From Shimia abyssi (GTDB lineage Bacteria; Pseudomonadota; Alphaproteobacteria; Rhodobacterales; Rhodobacteraceae), in contig NZ_PYGJ01000001.1 of assembly GCF_003014475.1 (NCBI RefSeq), forward strand, positions 620,001 to 684,000: a stretch of DNA of 64,000 bases, written 5' to 3'. How positions within the stretch are numbered: position 1 is the stretch's first letter; every line of letters starts with the position of its first letter. Shown in pieces: positions 1 through 8,382 of this stretch. Below the pieces are notes generated by a model that was not told where the DNA came from, did not search any database, and saw only the letters and a list, made by a program, of their open reading frames with translations. The translations under genes and the position numbers were made by a program.

Positions 1-22
1 GGCGATTTGCGCCGGTTTTTTC
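1..22 (+). terminator. probable 3' part of a terminator at the left edge
   Basis: GGCG, a five-base loop, CGCC and then GG followed by a run of six T. The stem probably continues beyond the window, so only the downstream part of a rho-independent terminator for an unseen upstream gene is visible. If so, the next gene (kpsT-like) begins a new transcription unit. Confidence 0.4.
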
Positions 23-153
23 TTGTTTCCTGCCCTAATCTTGCCTCAGAGAGTTGCTAAAGATGCGAACAATCCGACATATTGACCTTAATTCGCCGAC
101 AGAGCGTTAACGGTTTTGGGATAAGTTAAGGCAGAGCAGCCCGGGAGCAGTCT
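23..153 (+). promoter_or_regulatory. leader region of the capsule operon
   Basis: Intergenic stretch before the kpsT-like gene. A possible -35 (TTGACC, 82-87) is followed about 18 bases later by a weak GTTAAC. A GGGAG ribosome binding site lies about 8 bases before the ATG at 154. The promoter call is tentative; the ribosome binding site is clear. Confidence 0.3.
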
Positions 154-813
154 ATGCTCGAGTTTGAAAACGTCAGTAAGTCCTTTTGGACGGGTACACA
201 GCGCAAGGTGATCCTTGATCGCGTGTCTTTTCGTGTGGAATTGGGCCGCTCTATGGGTGTTTTGGCCCCCAATGGCACGGGCAAAACGACGTTGATCAAC
301 ATGATGGCCGGCCTTGAAAAACCGGATGAGGGCGTGATCCGCCGCGATTGCCGCATCTCATTCCCGCTTGGTTTTATGGGCGGGGTTGTCAGCAAACACA
401 CGGCAATGGAAAACTGTCGCTACATCGCGCGCCTTTACGGCTTGGACCCGGACTATGTGGAATCCTTCTGCCGATGGCTTTGTGATCTTGGCGAATACTT
501 TGACCAGCCGCTGGGCACCTACTCGTCTGGTATGCGGTCCCGGTTCACATTTGCGCTGTTGCTGGCACTGGATTTCGATATGTACCTCATCGACGAGGGT
601 ATGCCATCTTCGACCGATGTGAACTTTAACAAGAAGGCGGGCGATGTTCTTCGCGAACGCCTGCGTACAACCACTATCATCATTGTATCCCACCAGCCAA
701 AGACGCTTGAGGCATTTGCCAAGTCTGCGGCGGTTTTGCTGAACGGCAAATTGTACATGTTTGATACCTTGGAAGAGGCAAAGCAGCTCTATGACTACCA
801 AACCCAAGGCTAA
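154..813 (+). CDS. kpsT: capsular polysaccharide ABC transporter, ATP-binding protein (KpsT-like)
   Basis: A 219-aa ATPase of the polysaccharide-export (KpsT/RfbB) class, which powers movement of a finished capsule-type glycan across the inner membrane together with a KpsM permease. Visible parts are Walker A APNGTGKTT (residues 38-46), the ABC signature YSSGMRSR (123-130), Walker B with LIDE (about 141-148) and an SH switch histidine near 180. Length is normal for KpsT. It is the first gene of a tight run with a KpsE-like protein, kdsA and a phosphohexomutase, which fits Kdo-linked capsule export. No kpsM permease is in view; it may lie elsewhere. Its 3' end overlaps the next gene by 23 bases. 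Confidence 0.85.
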   Translation: MLEFENVSKSFWTGTQRKVILDRVSFRVELGRSMGVLAPNGTGKTTLINMMAGLEKPDEGVIRRDCRISFPLGFMGGVVSKHTAMENCRYIARLYGLDPDYVESFCRWLCDLGEYFDQPLGTYSSGMRSRFTFALLLALDFDMYLIDEGMPSSTDVNFNKKAGDVLRERLRTTTIIIVSHQPKTLEAFAKSAAVLLNGKLYMFDTLEEAKQLYDYQTQG

Positions 814-2470
814 AAAATTTCGCATCCGCAGATCTGTCGGCAACGGCGCGATGGCAGCAGGAGGCGCAGGCGCACCCAGCGAATCAGCAGGTGTGCCTCA
901 ACCCGGCCCCAAACCACCAACCAGCCCAGACTCACAATCTGCCGCGGCGCAACGCCCACAACCGGTCAGCGATGGTGTCGCGCGCGACCCGGCCACGGGC
1001 AAACCACCGGCGCCGGGACAGGTCAAACCGGCCGAACAGGAAATCGACGAAATCAAGCGCGAAGGGTTGACCGGGCGCCAGTTGCGCATGGCGCGCCGCA
1101 TGGCCCAGCAAAACGGGCTTGCCGCAACATCTGACTATGACGCCGTGCGCCTGTTACGCGCGTCGGGCATCGATCCGTTCCAGCGCAGCAATATGTTGGA
1201 ACTGGTCCAGCAGAAAACTGACAAGGTTCCGGCAGAGGTTGAAAAGAACAAAGTTCAGCTGCCTCAGACCATGCCAGCGGACAAGAACACGCTGCCCAGC
1301 ACCGAAACAAAATCACCAGCCGAAATGCGTGCCATTGAGATTGGCGAGATTCAGCGTGATATTGCCCGCCGCCGTCGGCGGCGCCTTTTGTTGCTGGCCG
1401 CGCGTCTGTCGGTCTTTGTTTTTCTGCCCACCCTGTTTGCCGCGTGGTATTTCTTTTCGGTGGCCACGCCAATGTATTCCACCAAGTCAGCCTTCCTTGT
1501 GCAACAGGCCGAGGGGGGAACTGGCACCGGGCTTGGGTCCCTCTTGCCTTCACAGTTGAACGTGAACAGCGACGCAATTGCCGTACAGGACTATTTGACG
1601 TCAAAAGATGCGATGATCCGTCTGGACCAGGATGCAGGCTTCAAGGCACACTTCTCCAGCCCAATGATCGACCCGATCCAACGCCTGGATCCGGATCCGT
1701 CCAACGAACAGGCCTACAAGGTCTACAAAAAGATGGTAAAAATTGGCTATGACCCCACGGAAGGGTCGATCCGCATGGAAGTTATTGCTGCTGATCCGGA
1801 GCTGGCCGCGCAATTCTCGAACGCGCTGGTAAGCTATGCCGAAACCCGCGCTGATGATCTGTCGCAGCGCAAGCGCGAAGACCACCTGAGTGATGCGCGC
1901 AACAGCCTTGATAAGGCCAAGGCAGAGCGGCGCGAAGCACAACAGGCACTGGTCAAATTGCAAACCGAAGGCGACCTGATTGACCCCGAAGGGCTGATTA
2001 CCGCCCTGCGATCCCAGATTTCCAACGTCGAAGTAAGTTTGCAGGAGAAAGAACTGCAACTCGCGGCGCTCAAAGACAACGCCCGCCCGAACCAGGCGCG
2101 TGTGCAAGGTGTCGAGGGCGATGTGCGCCGCCTGAAAAACCTGCTCGATCAGTTGGAAGCAAGAATGACGGACGCGGTTGTCGGCGAAGACTCTCTGGCA
2201 GAAAAAACAGCGCGCATTCAGATGGCGCAAGCCGATCTGGCGACCGCTGACATTATCATGCAATCCGCACTGCAAACGCTGAAACAGACCGAACTCGAGG
2301 CCAACCGGCAGGTGCGCTATCTGACAACCAGCGTCGATCCGGTGGCCAGCGAAGATCCGTCATATCCGCGCAGTTTCGAAAACACCGTCTTGGCCTTTCT
2401 CATCTTTTCAGGCATCTATCTGATGATCTCGCTTACCGCGTCGATCCTCAGAGAACAGGTGTCCTCGTAA
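791..2470 (+). CDS. kpsE: capsule polysaccharide export inner-membrane protein (KpsE-like co-polymerase)
   Basis: A 559-aa protein with the layout of polysaccharide co-polymerases (Wzz/KpsE/BexC). It has a long hydrophilic, Pro/Ala/Gln-rich N-terminal region (to about residue 190), a first membrane segment (about 196-220) preceded by RRRRRR, a large periplasmic part with an extended coiled coil rich in Glu, Lys and Gln, and a second membrane segment near the C-terminus (about 535-552). The N-terminal region is longer than in E. coli KpsE, as is common in Rhodobacterales. The ATG at 791 (MTTKPKAK) is preferred over upstream in-frame ATG codons because GAGG lies about 11 bases before it. It overlaps kpsT, indicating translational coupling. 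It is expected to bridge the ABC exporter and the outer-membrane KpsD channel. Confidence 0.8.
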   Translation: MTTKPKAKKFRIRRSVGNGAMAAGGAGAPSESAGVPQPGPKPPTSPDSQSAAAQRPQPVSDGVARDPATGKPPAPGQVKPAEQEIDEIKREGLTGRQLRMARRMAQQNGLAATSDYDAVRLLRASGIDPFQRSNMLELVQQKTDKVPAEVEKNKVQLPQTMPADKNTLPSTETKSPAEMRAIEIGEIQRDIARRRRRRLLLLAARLSVFVFLPTLFAAWYFFSVATPMYSTKSAFLVQQAEGGTGTGLGSLLPSQLNVNSDAIAVQDYLTSKDAMIRLDQDAGFKAHFSSPMIDPIQRLDPDPSNEQAYKVYKKMVKIGYDPTEGSIRMEVIAADPELAAQFSNALVSYAETRADDLSQRKREDHLSDARNSLDKAKAERREAQQALVKLQTEGDLIDPEGLITALRSQISNVEVSLQEKELQLAALKDNARPNQARVQGVEGDVRRLKNLLDQLEARMTDAVVGEDSLAEKTARIQMAQADLATADIIMQSALQTLKQTELEANRQVRYLTTSVDPVASEDPSYPRSFENTVLAFLIFSGIYLMISLTASILREQVSS

Positions 2471-3304
2471 ATGAAACACATTGATATCGCTGGTCTGACG
2501 ATTGGCAATGATCAGCCCCTGACGGTGATTGCGGGTCCATGCCAACTGGAGAGTGCGGACCACGCCCAAATGATTGCAGGCCAAATGAAAGAGGCTTGCG
2601 AAGCCGCTGGCGCGCAGTATGTTTTCAAGGCCAGCTACGACAAGGCTAACCGCACATCCATGTCAGGCAAGCGTGGTCTGGGCATGGACGCAGGGCTCAA
2701 AGTGTTGTCCGATCTGCGTGATGCGATTGGTGTTCCCGTCCTGACGGATGTACACAGTGACGCACAATGCGCCCCTGCCGCTGATGCTGTCGACATCTTG
2801 CAAATCCCTGCCTTTTTGTGCCGCCAGACTGATCTTTTGCTGGCCGCAGGCCATACCGGCGCTGTGATCAACGTGAAAAAAGGCCAATTCCTAGCCCCGT
2901 GGGACATGGACAATGTAGTGGCCAAGCTCGAAAGCACAGGCAACACCCGCATCATGCTGACCGAGCGCGGCACGTCGTTTGGCTACAATACGCTGGTGAC
3001 CGACATGCGCGCCCTGCCTCGGATGGCACAAACCGGTTATCCGGTTGTGATGGACGCCACGCATTCGGTGCAACAACCGGGCGGCCAAGGCGGCAGCACC
3101 GGAGGACAACGTGAATTTGCACCAGTCATGGCCCGTGCCGCAGTGTCCTTGGGGGTTGCATCCGTCTTTATTGAAACCCACGAAGATCCGGACAATGCGC
3201 CATCGGACGGGCCAAACATGATACATCTGCGGCACATGCCCGAGTTGATCGACACGTTGATGGCGTTTGACCGCCTTGCCAAAACGCATCCATTACAGTT
3301 TTGA
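2471..3304 (+). CDS. kdsA: 3-deoxy-8-phosphooctulonate synthase
   Basis: A 277-aa cytoplasmic enzyme that condenses phosphoenolpyruvate with arabinose 5-phosphate to give Kdo 8-phosphate, the precursor of Kdo for lipid A core and capsule linkers. Recognisable motifs are AGPCQLES near the N-terminus, FKASYDKANRTS, LTERGTSFGYN and DATHSVQ. Length and colinearity match KdsA, not the related DAHP synthases. Its ATG follows the stop codon of the KpsE-like gene directly. Placement inside an export operon suggests a capsule supply role; whether it is the only kdsA cannot be told from this window. Confidence 0.95.
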   Translation: MKHIDIAGLTIGNDQPLTVIAGPCQLESADHAQMIAGQMKEACEAAGAQYVFKASYDKANRTSMSGKRGLGMDAGLKVLSDLRDAIGVPVLTDVHSDAQCAPAADAVDILQIPAFLCRQTDLLLAAGHTGAVINVKKGQFLAPWDMDNVVAKLESTGNTRIMLTERGTSFGYNTLVTDMRALPRMAQTGYPVVMDATHSVQQPGGQGGSTGGQREFAPVMARAAVSLGVASVFIETHEDPDNAPSDGPNMIHLRHMPELIDTLMAFDRLAKTHPLQF

Positions 3305-3328
3305 ACGACGAATAAAGAGACATTCCAA

Positions 3329-4825
3329 ATGACCAAACCTATTGCCGACGTAACCCCCAATACCTGGGAATTTCTGCGCGATCCGATGATCAAACCAACG
3401 GGCTTTCGCGAGTATGATGCGCGCTGGAAGTTCCCCGACGAGATCAACCTGCCAGGCATGACCGCACTTGGCTTTGGCCTTGGAACCCAGATCCGGCGTC
3501 GGGGTATCGATCCGGTAATCGCCGTGGCCAACGACTATCGCGACTATTCTCTGTCCATCAAGAACGCCCTCATTATTGGCCTAATGCAGGCCGGGATCAA
3601 GGTCATCGACATTGGCCCAGCTGTTTCGCCCATGGCCTATTTTTCGCAATTCCATCTGGATGTGCCTGCGGTGGCCATGGTCACGGCCAGCCATAATCCC
3701 AATGGCTGGACAGGCGTCAAAATGGGCTTTGAGCGCCCTTTGACACACGGTCCAGATGAGATGGCTGAGCTGCGTGATATCGTATTGGGCGGTGACTTTG
3801 ACGCGGCACCCGGCGGATCGTATGAGTTCGCGCCCGGCGTCAAGGAAGCCTACATTGACGATCTGGTGGGCGATTTCAAAATGTCGCGCCCGCTCAAGGT
3901 GGTCTGTGCCACTGGCAATGGCACGGCCGCGGCATTTGCGCCAGAAATTTTTGAACGCATCGGCGTCGAGGTGGTGCACAGCCATACAGAGCTGGATTAC
4001 ACATTTCCGAACTACAACCCAAATCCGGAAGACATGCTGATGCTGCATGACATGTCGGACTCGGTCAAAGCATCAGGCGCAGATCTGGCGCTTGGTTTTG
4101 ATGGCGACGGCGATCGCTGCGGCGTAGTGGATGACGAGGGCGAGGAGATTTTTGCCGACAAGGTGGGCGTGATCATGGCGCGCGATCTGTGCAAAATCTA
4201 TCCCAACGCGACCTTTGTGGCAGATGTGAAATCGACGGGTTTGTACGCAGCTGACCCCGAATTGCAAGCGGCAGGTGTGAAAACCGACTATTGGAAAACC
4301 GGCCACAGCCATATGAAACGCCGCGTGAAAGAAATCAACGCGCTGGCAGGTTTCGAAAAATCCGGCCACTACTTTTTGGCCGAACCGATTGGGCGCGGCT
4401 ATGACTGCGGCATGCGCGTGGCCGTGGAAATATGCAAGCTGATGGATCGCAACCCAGACAAATCCATGTCTGACCTGCGCAAAGCCCTGCCCAAAACCTG
4501 GTCGACCCCGACCATGTCGCCTTATGCCGCTGATACCGAGAAATATGACATTCTTGAGCGCCTGGTGGCTAAACTGGTGGCCAAACACAAGGCAGGTGAC
4601 AGCTTTGCTGGTCAACCGATCAAGGAAATTGTGACTGTGAACGGCGCCCGTGTCATACTTGAGAACGGCAGCTGGGGATTGATCCGCGCGTCTTCGAACA
4701 CACCGAACCTTGTTGTGGTCTGTGAAAGTGCGCAGAGCGAGGACGAATTGCGCGCAATCTTTGACGAGTTGAACGTGGTGATCCGCACCGAACCGGGTGT
4801 CGGCGATTACGACCAGACCATTTGA
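3329..4825 (+). CDS. phosphomannomutase/phosphoglucomutase
   Basis: A 498-aa alpha-D-phosphohexomutase that interconverts 1- and 6-phosphates of mannose or glucose to supply nucleotide-sugar synthesis. The phosphoserine loop TASHNP carries the catalytic serine (about Ser121), the Mg-binding loop is DGDGDR (about 257-262), and the sugar-binding FEKSGHYF and C-terminal phosphate-binding loop RASSNTPN are present. It follows kdsA after 24 bases with AAAGAGA upstream, so it is the last gene of the polysaccharide operon. Specificity between mannose and glucose cannot be read from sequence; the family is often dual (ManB/AlgC/XanA-like). Confidence 0.9.
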   Translation: MTKPIADVTPNTWEFLRDPMIKPTGFREYDARWKFPDEINLPGMTALGFGLGTQIRRRGIDPVIAVANDYRDYSLSIKNALIIGLMQAGIKVIDIGPAVSPMAYFSQFHLDVPAVAMVTASHNPNGWTGVKMGFERPLTHGPDEMAELRDIVLGGDFDAAPGGSYEFAPGVKEAYIDDLVGDFKMSRPLKVVCATGNGTAAAFAPEIFERIGVEVVHSHTELDYTFPNYNPNPEDMLMLHDMSDSVKASGADLALGFDGDGDRCGVVDDEGEEIFADKVGVIMARDLCKIYPNATFVADVKSTGLYAADPELQAAGVKTDYWKTGHSHMKRRVKEINALAGFEKSGHYFLAEPIGRGYDCGMRVAVEICKLMDRNPDKSMSDLRKALPKTWSTPTMSPYAADTEKYDILERLVAKLVAKHKAGDSFAGQPIKEIVTVNGARVILENGSWGLIRASSNTPNLVVVCESAQSEDELRAIFDELNVVIRTEPGVGDYDQTI

Positions 4826-4833
4826 ACATCAGC

Positions 4834-4967
4834 GCGCGGGTGCTCCCGCGCCTTATGAACGCAGCTTGCTGCGTTCATAAGGCTTGGGCGTGGCTCAGCA
4901 AAGCTGAGCCTGAGGGGCGCTGCCCCTTGTCATAGCAAAAGCTATGACCACCCCGGGATATTTTTGG
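4834..4967. repeat. run of five short hairpins plus Rhodobacterales-type intergenic element
   Basis: Five perfect inverted repeats follow one another: 4834-4851 (GCGCGGG stem), 4851-4882 (CCTTATGAACGCAG, 14-bp stem, 4-base loop), 4892-4910 (GGCTCAGC, 3-base loop), 4913-4927 (AGGGGC, loop GCT) and 4931-4946 (CATAGC, loop AAAA). They end in CCCCGGGATATTTTTGG (4951-4967), a phrase that I recall as recurrent in intergenic DNA of this order. The block lies between convergent genes and probably ends transcription in both directions or protects mRNA 3' ends. Confidence 0.7.
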
Positions 4968-5011
4968 CGAAAGGAAGATGCGAGGAAAGCCTGTGACGGC
5001 TTGAGGAGCGG

Positions 5012-7024
5012 CTAGGCCGCCAACCCGCGCCCTTTGAGCAACGCCTCAACACCGGGCAGACGTCCACGGAATCTTGTGTAGAGCTGATCAGCTTCGACCG
5101 ATCCGCCAGCGGATAGGATGTGGTCTTCCAACGCTTGGGCAATGGCCGGATCAAACGCGCCGCCGGCCTCTTCAAACGCCTCAAACGCATCCGCATCCAT
5201 CACTTCGGACCACATATAGCTGTAATACCCGCTGGAATAGCCATCCCCGGCAAAGACATGGGCAAAATGCGGGGTCGCGTGGCGCATTGTGATCGCGTGC
5301 GGCATGCCCAAGCTCTCCAGCACGTCTGCCTGCTTCGACATCGGGTCAGCAGGTGCCGTGCCCTCATGAAAGGCCAGATCCACTAGCGCCGAGGCCACGT
5401 ATTCCACAGTTTGGAACCCTTGGTCGAAATTTGCGGCCCCCAGCACTTTCTCGAGCATTTCCGCAGGCATGGCCTCGCCCGTCTCCGCATGTGTTGCATA
5501 GTCGCGCAACACTTCGGGCACCTCAAGCCAATGCTCGTAGAGCTGGCTGGGCAGTTCTACAAAATCACGAGCGACCGATGTGCCAGAAATGCTCTCATAG
5601 GTCACGTTTGATAGCATCTGATGCAGCGCGTGACCAAATTCGTGGAACAGTGTGCGCGCGTCGTCATAGCTGAGCAACGCGGGCTCACCTTTTGCAAAAT
5701 TGCAGACATTGATCACCACAGGCGACTGCACTTCGGGGAATTTCGCCTGCCCTCGCATCGCAGAGCACCATGCGCCAGACCGTTTTGACCCCCGCGCAAA
5801 ATAATCTCCGATAAACACAGCCACATGCGCGCCATCGCGTGTGACCTCCCATGCGCGGCAATCCGGATGGTAAAGCGGCGCATCCAGCGGTTTGAACTGT
5901 AATCCGAACAAGCGTGTCGCACAGGCAAAGGACGCCTCGATCATGCGATCCAATTGCAAATATGGCTTCAAAGCCGCCTCATCCAGATCATGTTCCGCCT
6001 TGCGTCGTTTTTCCGCGTAATAGCGCCAGTCCCACGGCTCTAGCGGGCCGTTCACACCATCCTCTTTCATCATCGCGGTCAACACAGCGGCATCCGCCTC
6101 GGCGCGGGCCTTGGCCGGGGTCCAGACAGCAGTCAGCAAATCGCGCACTGCGCCGGGCGTTTTGGCCATCTCGGTTTCCAGCTTGTAGTCGGCAAAGCTG
6201 TCATAGCCCAAAAGTGCCGCTCGCTCGTGACGCAGCGCCAAGATCTCGGCCGCGATTGATCGGTTGTCGGTCTCGCCACCATTGGCTCCACGTGCGCCCC
6301 AAGCCGCAAACGCCTTTTCACGCAGATCCCGGCGCGGCGAGAATTGCAGGAACGGCACGATCAGCGAGCGCGAGAGTGTGACCACCGGGCCCGCCGCGCT
6401 CTTTTCTGTGCCAGCTGCGCGCGCGGTATCGATTACAAATTCGGGCAGGCCCTCAAGGTCATTTTCGCCCAATTCCATGAACCAGTCGCGCTCATCCGCC
6501 AACAGGTTTTGGGTAAACTCCGTGCCCAGAACCGCCAGGCGCGATTTGATGTCTTTCATACGTGCATCAGCTTCGCCAGTCAGCGCGGCACCGCCACGCA
6601 CGAAACCGCGATGGGTCAGCATCAACACACGTTGTTGTTCGTCGCTCAGATCAAGTGTCTCGCGCGCGGCCCAAACGGCAGCGATACGTGCAAACAGCGC
6701 CTTGTTGGCCGAAATCTCTGCACCATGCTGTGCCAATTTGGGTGAAAATTCACGCTGCAACGCTTCGCGCGCTGGGTTGCTGTCGGCCCCCGCGACGCTG
6801 AAAAACACGGACAAAACCTTGTCCAGCCCTGTGCCTGCCGCCTCCAGCGCCTCAACTGTGTTTGCAAAACTCGGCGCATCAGCGTTTTCAGCAATCGTGG
6901 CAATCTCAGCCTTGTGCGCCTCAAGCGCATCTTCAAAAGCGGGTGCAAAATCCTCGTCCGAAATCGCGTCAAACGGGGCCAGGTTGAACGGTGTGTCCCA
7001 GTTGGACAAAAGCGGGTTGGTCAT
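5012..7024 (-). CDS. dcp: M3 family oligopeptidase, probably peptidyl-dipeptidase Dcp
   Basis: A 670-aa zinc metallopeptidase of family M3 (thimet oligopeptidase group), expected to cleave short peptides. The zinc motif HEFGH is at about residues 461-465 inside LFHEFGHALHQML, with the downstream glutamate region and the substrate-binding GYSSGYYSYMWSEV near the C-terminus. The start is the ATG at 7024 because AAAGGAG lies 9 bases before it; upstream ATG codons lack this. No signal peptide is seen, so it is probably cytoplasmic. Family members are called Dcp (dipeptidyl carboxypeptidase) or oligopeptidase A/PrlC; Dcp is favoured by overall similarity, without proof. It stands alone, divergent from the next gene. 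Confidence 0.85.
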   Translation of the reverse strand: MTNPLLSNWDTPFNLAPFDAISDEDFAPAFEDALEAHKAEIATIAENADAPSFANTVEALEAAGTGLDKVLSVFFSVAGADSNPAREALQREFSPKLAQHGAEISANKALFARIAAVWAARETLDLSDEQQRVLMLTHRGFVRGGAALTGEADARMKDIKSRLAVLGTEFTQNLLADERDWFMELGENDLEGLPEFVIDTARAAGTEKSAAGPVVTLSRSLIVPFLQFSPRRDLREKAFAAWGARGANGGETDNRSIAAEILALRHERAALLGYDSFADYKLETEMAKTPGAVRDLLTAVWTPAKARAEADAAVLTAMMKEDGVNGPLEPWDWRYYAEKRRKAEHDLDEAALKPYLQLDRMIEASFACATRLFGLQFKPLDAPLYHPDCRAWEVTRDGAHVAVFIGDYFARGSKRSGAWCSAMRGQAKFPEVQSPVVINVCNFAKGEPALLSYDDARTLFHEFGHALHQMLSNVTYESISGTSVARDFVELPSQLYEHWLEVPEVLRDYATHAETGEAMPAEMLEKVLGAANFDQGFQTVEYVASALVDLAFHEGTAPADPMSKQADVLESLGMPHAITMRHATPHFAHVFAGDGYSSGYYSYMWSEVMDADAFEAFEEAGGAFDPAIAQALEDHILSAGGSVEADQLYTRFRGRLPGVEALLKGRGLAA

Positions 7025-7134
7025 GGGGGGCATCTCCTTTGAGGTCAACCTAAGGTCGGTGCTGGCTGGCTGCAATCACTCTTGCAATCATAACTGTGCG
7101 CCCCCACGCTGCGACAAAACACAGGGATCAAAAA

Positions 7135-8342
7135 ATGACATATAGAAACCGCTCGACCGGACCGATGACCACCGCAATTCACGCTGGTGAAACACCCGAT
7201 CCAACCACAGGCGCATCCGCCCCGCCGCTGCATATGTCCTCAACCTTTGTTACCGATCAGGTCGCCGGGTTTTCCGCCCATGACCTCGAAGACAATGGCG
7301 CGTTTCTGTATGCGCGATGGGGCAACCCCACGGTGCAGATGCTGGAACAGAAAATCGCGGCCCTTGAAGGCACCGAAGATTGCCTGTGCGTAGCTTCGGG
7401 AATGGCGGCAGCGACCGCGATTTTCCTGACATTCCTGTCAGCGGGCGATCATGCCGTCGTTTCGGACGTGTCCTATGCGGGTGTCGCGGAACTGGCGCGT
7501 GATACGCTGCCCCGTCTTGGAATCGCTGTTGATACAGTCAATATGTCCGATCCTGCCGCTGTTGCCGCCGCGATCCGGCCCAATACCAAACTGATCCATA
7601 CCGAAACTCCAGTGAACCCAATCGGGCGACTGACCGACCTCGCGGAAATCGCAACGCTCGCCAAACAGGCAGGCGCGCTGATGTCGTGTGATGCCACTTT
7701 TGCCTCGCCCTTGGGGCAGGATTGCAGCGCGCTTGGCGTCGACCTGATCATGCATTCCGTGACCAAATATATCGGCGGGCATGGTGATGCGGTGGGCGGC
7801 GCGGTGGCCGGTCGCAAAGAGCTGATCGCACAGATGCGCGGTGAGGCGTCAATCCACCACGGTGGAATCATGTCGCCGTTTAACGCGTGGCTGATCGCAC
7901 GCGGCCTGTCGCTTTTGCCGATGCGCATGAAGGCGCACGAGGCCGGTGCTATGGCGGTCGCCCAATGGCTCGAGGCACAGCCCTCGGTCACACGGGTGAT
8001 CTATCCCGGCCTCGCCAGTCAACCCCAACATGACCTCGCTCAGCGACAAATGACCAATATGTCCGGCATGATCGCGTTTCAGGTTGGCAGTGCGGCACAG
8101 GGCGAAGCACTGCACAGGCGATGATTGACCGCCTGCAAACCATCCACTACGCCGTGTCGCTGGGCCATCACCGCAGCCTTGTGTTCTGGATGGGCACCGA
8201 TGCGCTGATGGAAACATCTTTCCGCCTGACTGGATCACAGCTCGACAGCTACCGGGATTTTGCCGGTGACGGCATCATGCGCCTGTCGGTAGGATTGGAA
8301 GACAGTGAAGACCTGATCGCAGACCTCTCGCGCGTGATCTGA
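7135..8342 (+). pseudogene. trans-sulfuration PLP enzyme (cystathionine gamma-lyase type), frameshifted
   Basis: Two overlapping reading frames encode one Cys/Met-metabolism PLP enzyme. The first (7135-8124) carries the N-terminus and the PLP lysine in SVTKYIGGHGD; the second (about 8113-8342) carries the C-terminal 70-odd residues, including SLGHHRSLVFW and the usual end RLSVGLEDSEDLIADL. The frame breaks near 8112/8113: restoring one base there (making CTG GCA CAG GCG ATG) rejoins them smoothly, so a one-base deletion is inferred. As written, the product ends in LHRR at 8124 and lacks the C-terminal lobe. Family members act on cystathionine, homocysteine or methionine. A true mutation or a base-calling error are both possible. 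Confidence 0.75.
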
Positions 8343-8382
8343 CCCCCGCGAGAAGCGCACGATCAGGGCGCGCGGAGCTGCC

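Noticed and set aside
105-148. CtrA-type box in the kps leader (two TTAA words)
   Set aside because: The TTAA words at about 107-110 and 125-128 are separated by more than seven bases.
7096-8124. Programmed frameshift as an explanation of the split PLP enzyme
   Set aside because: No slippery heptamer or downstream stem was seen; a simple one-base loss explains it.
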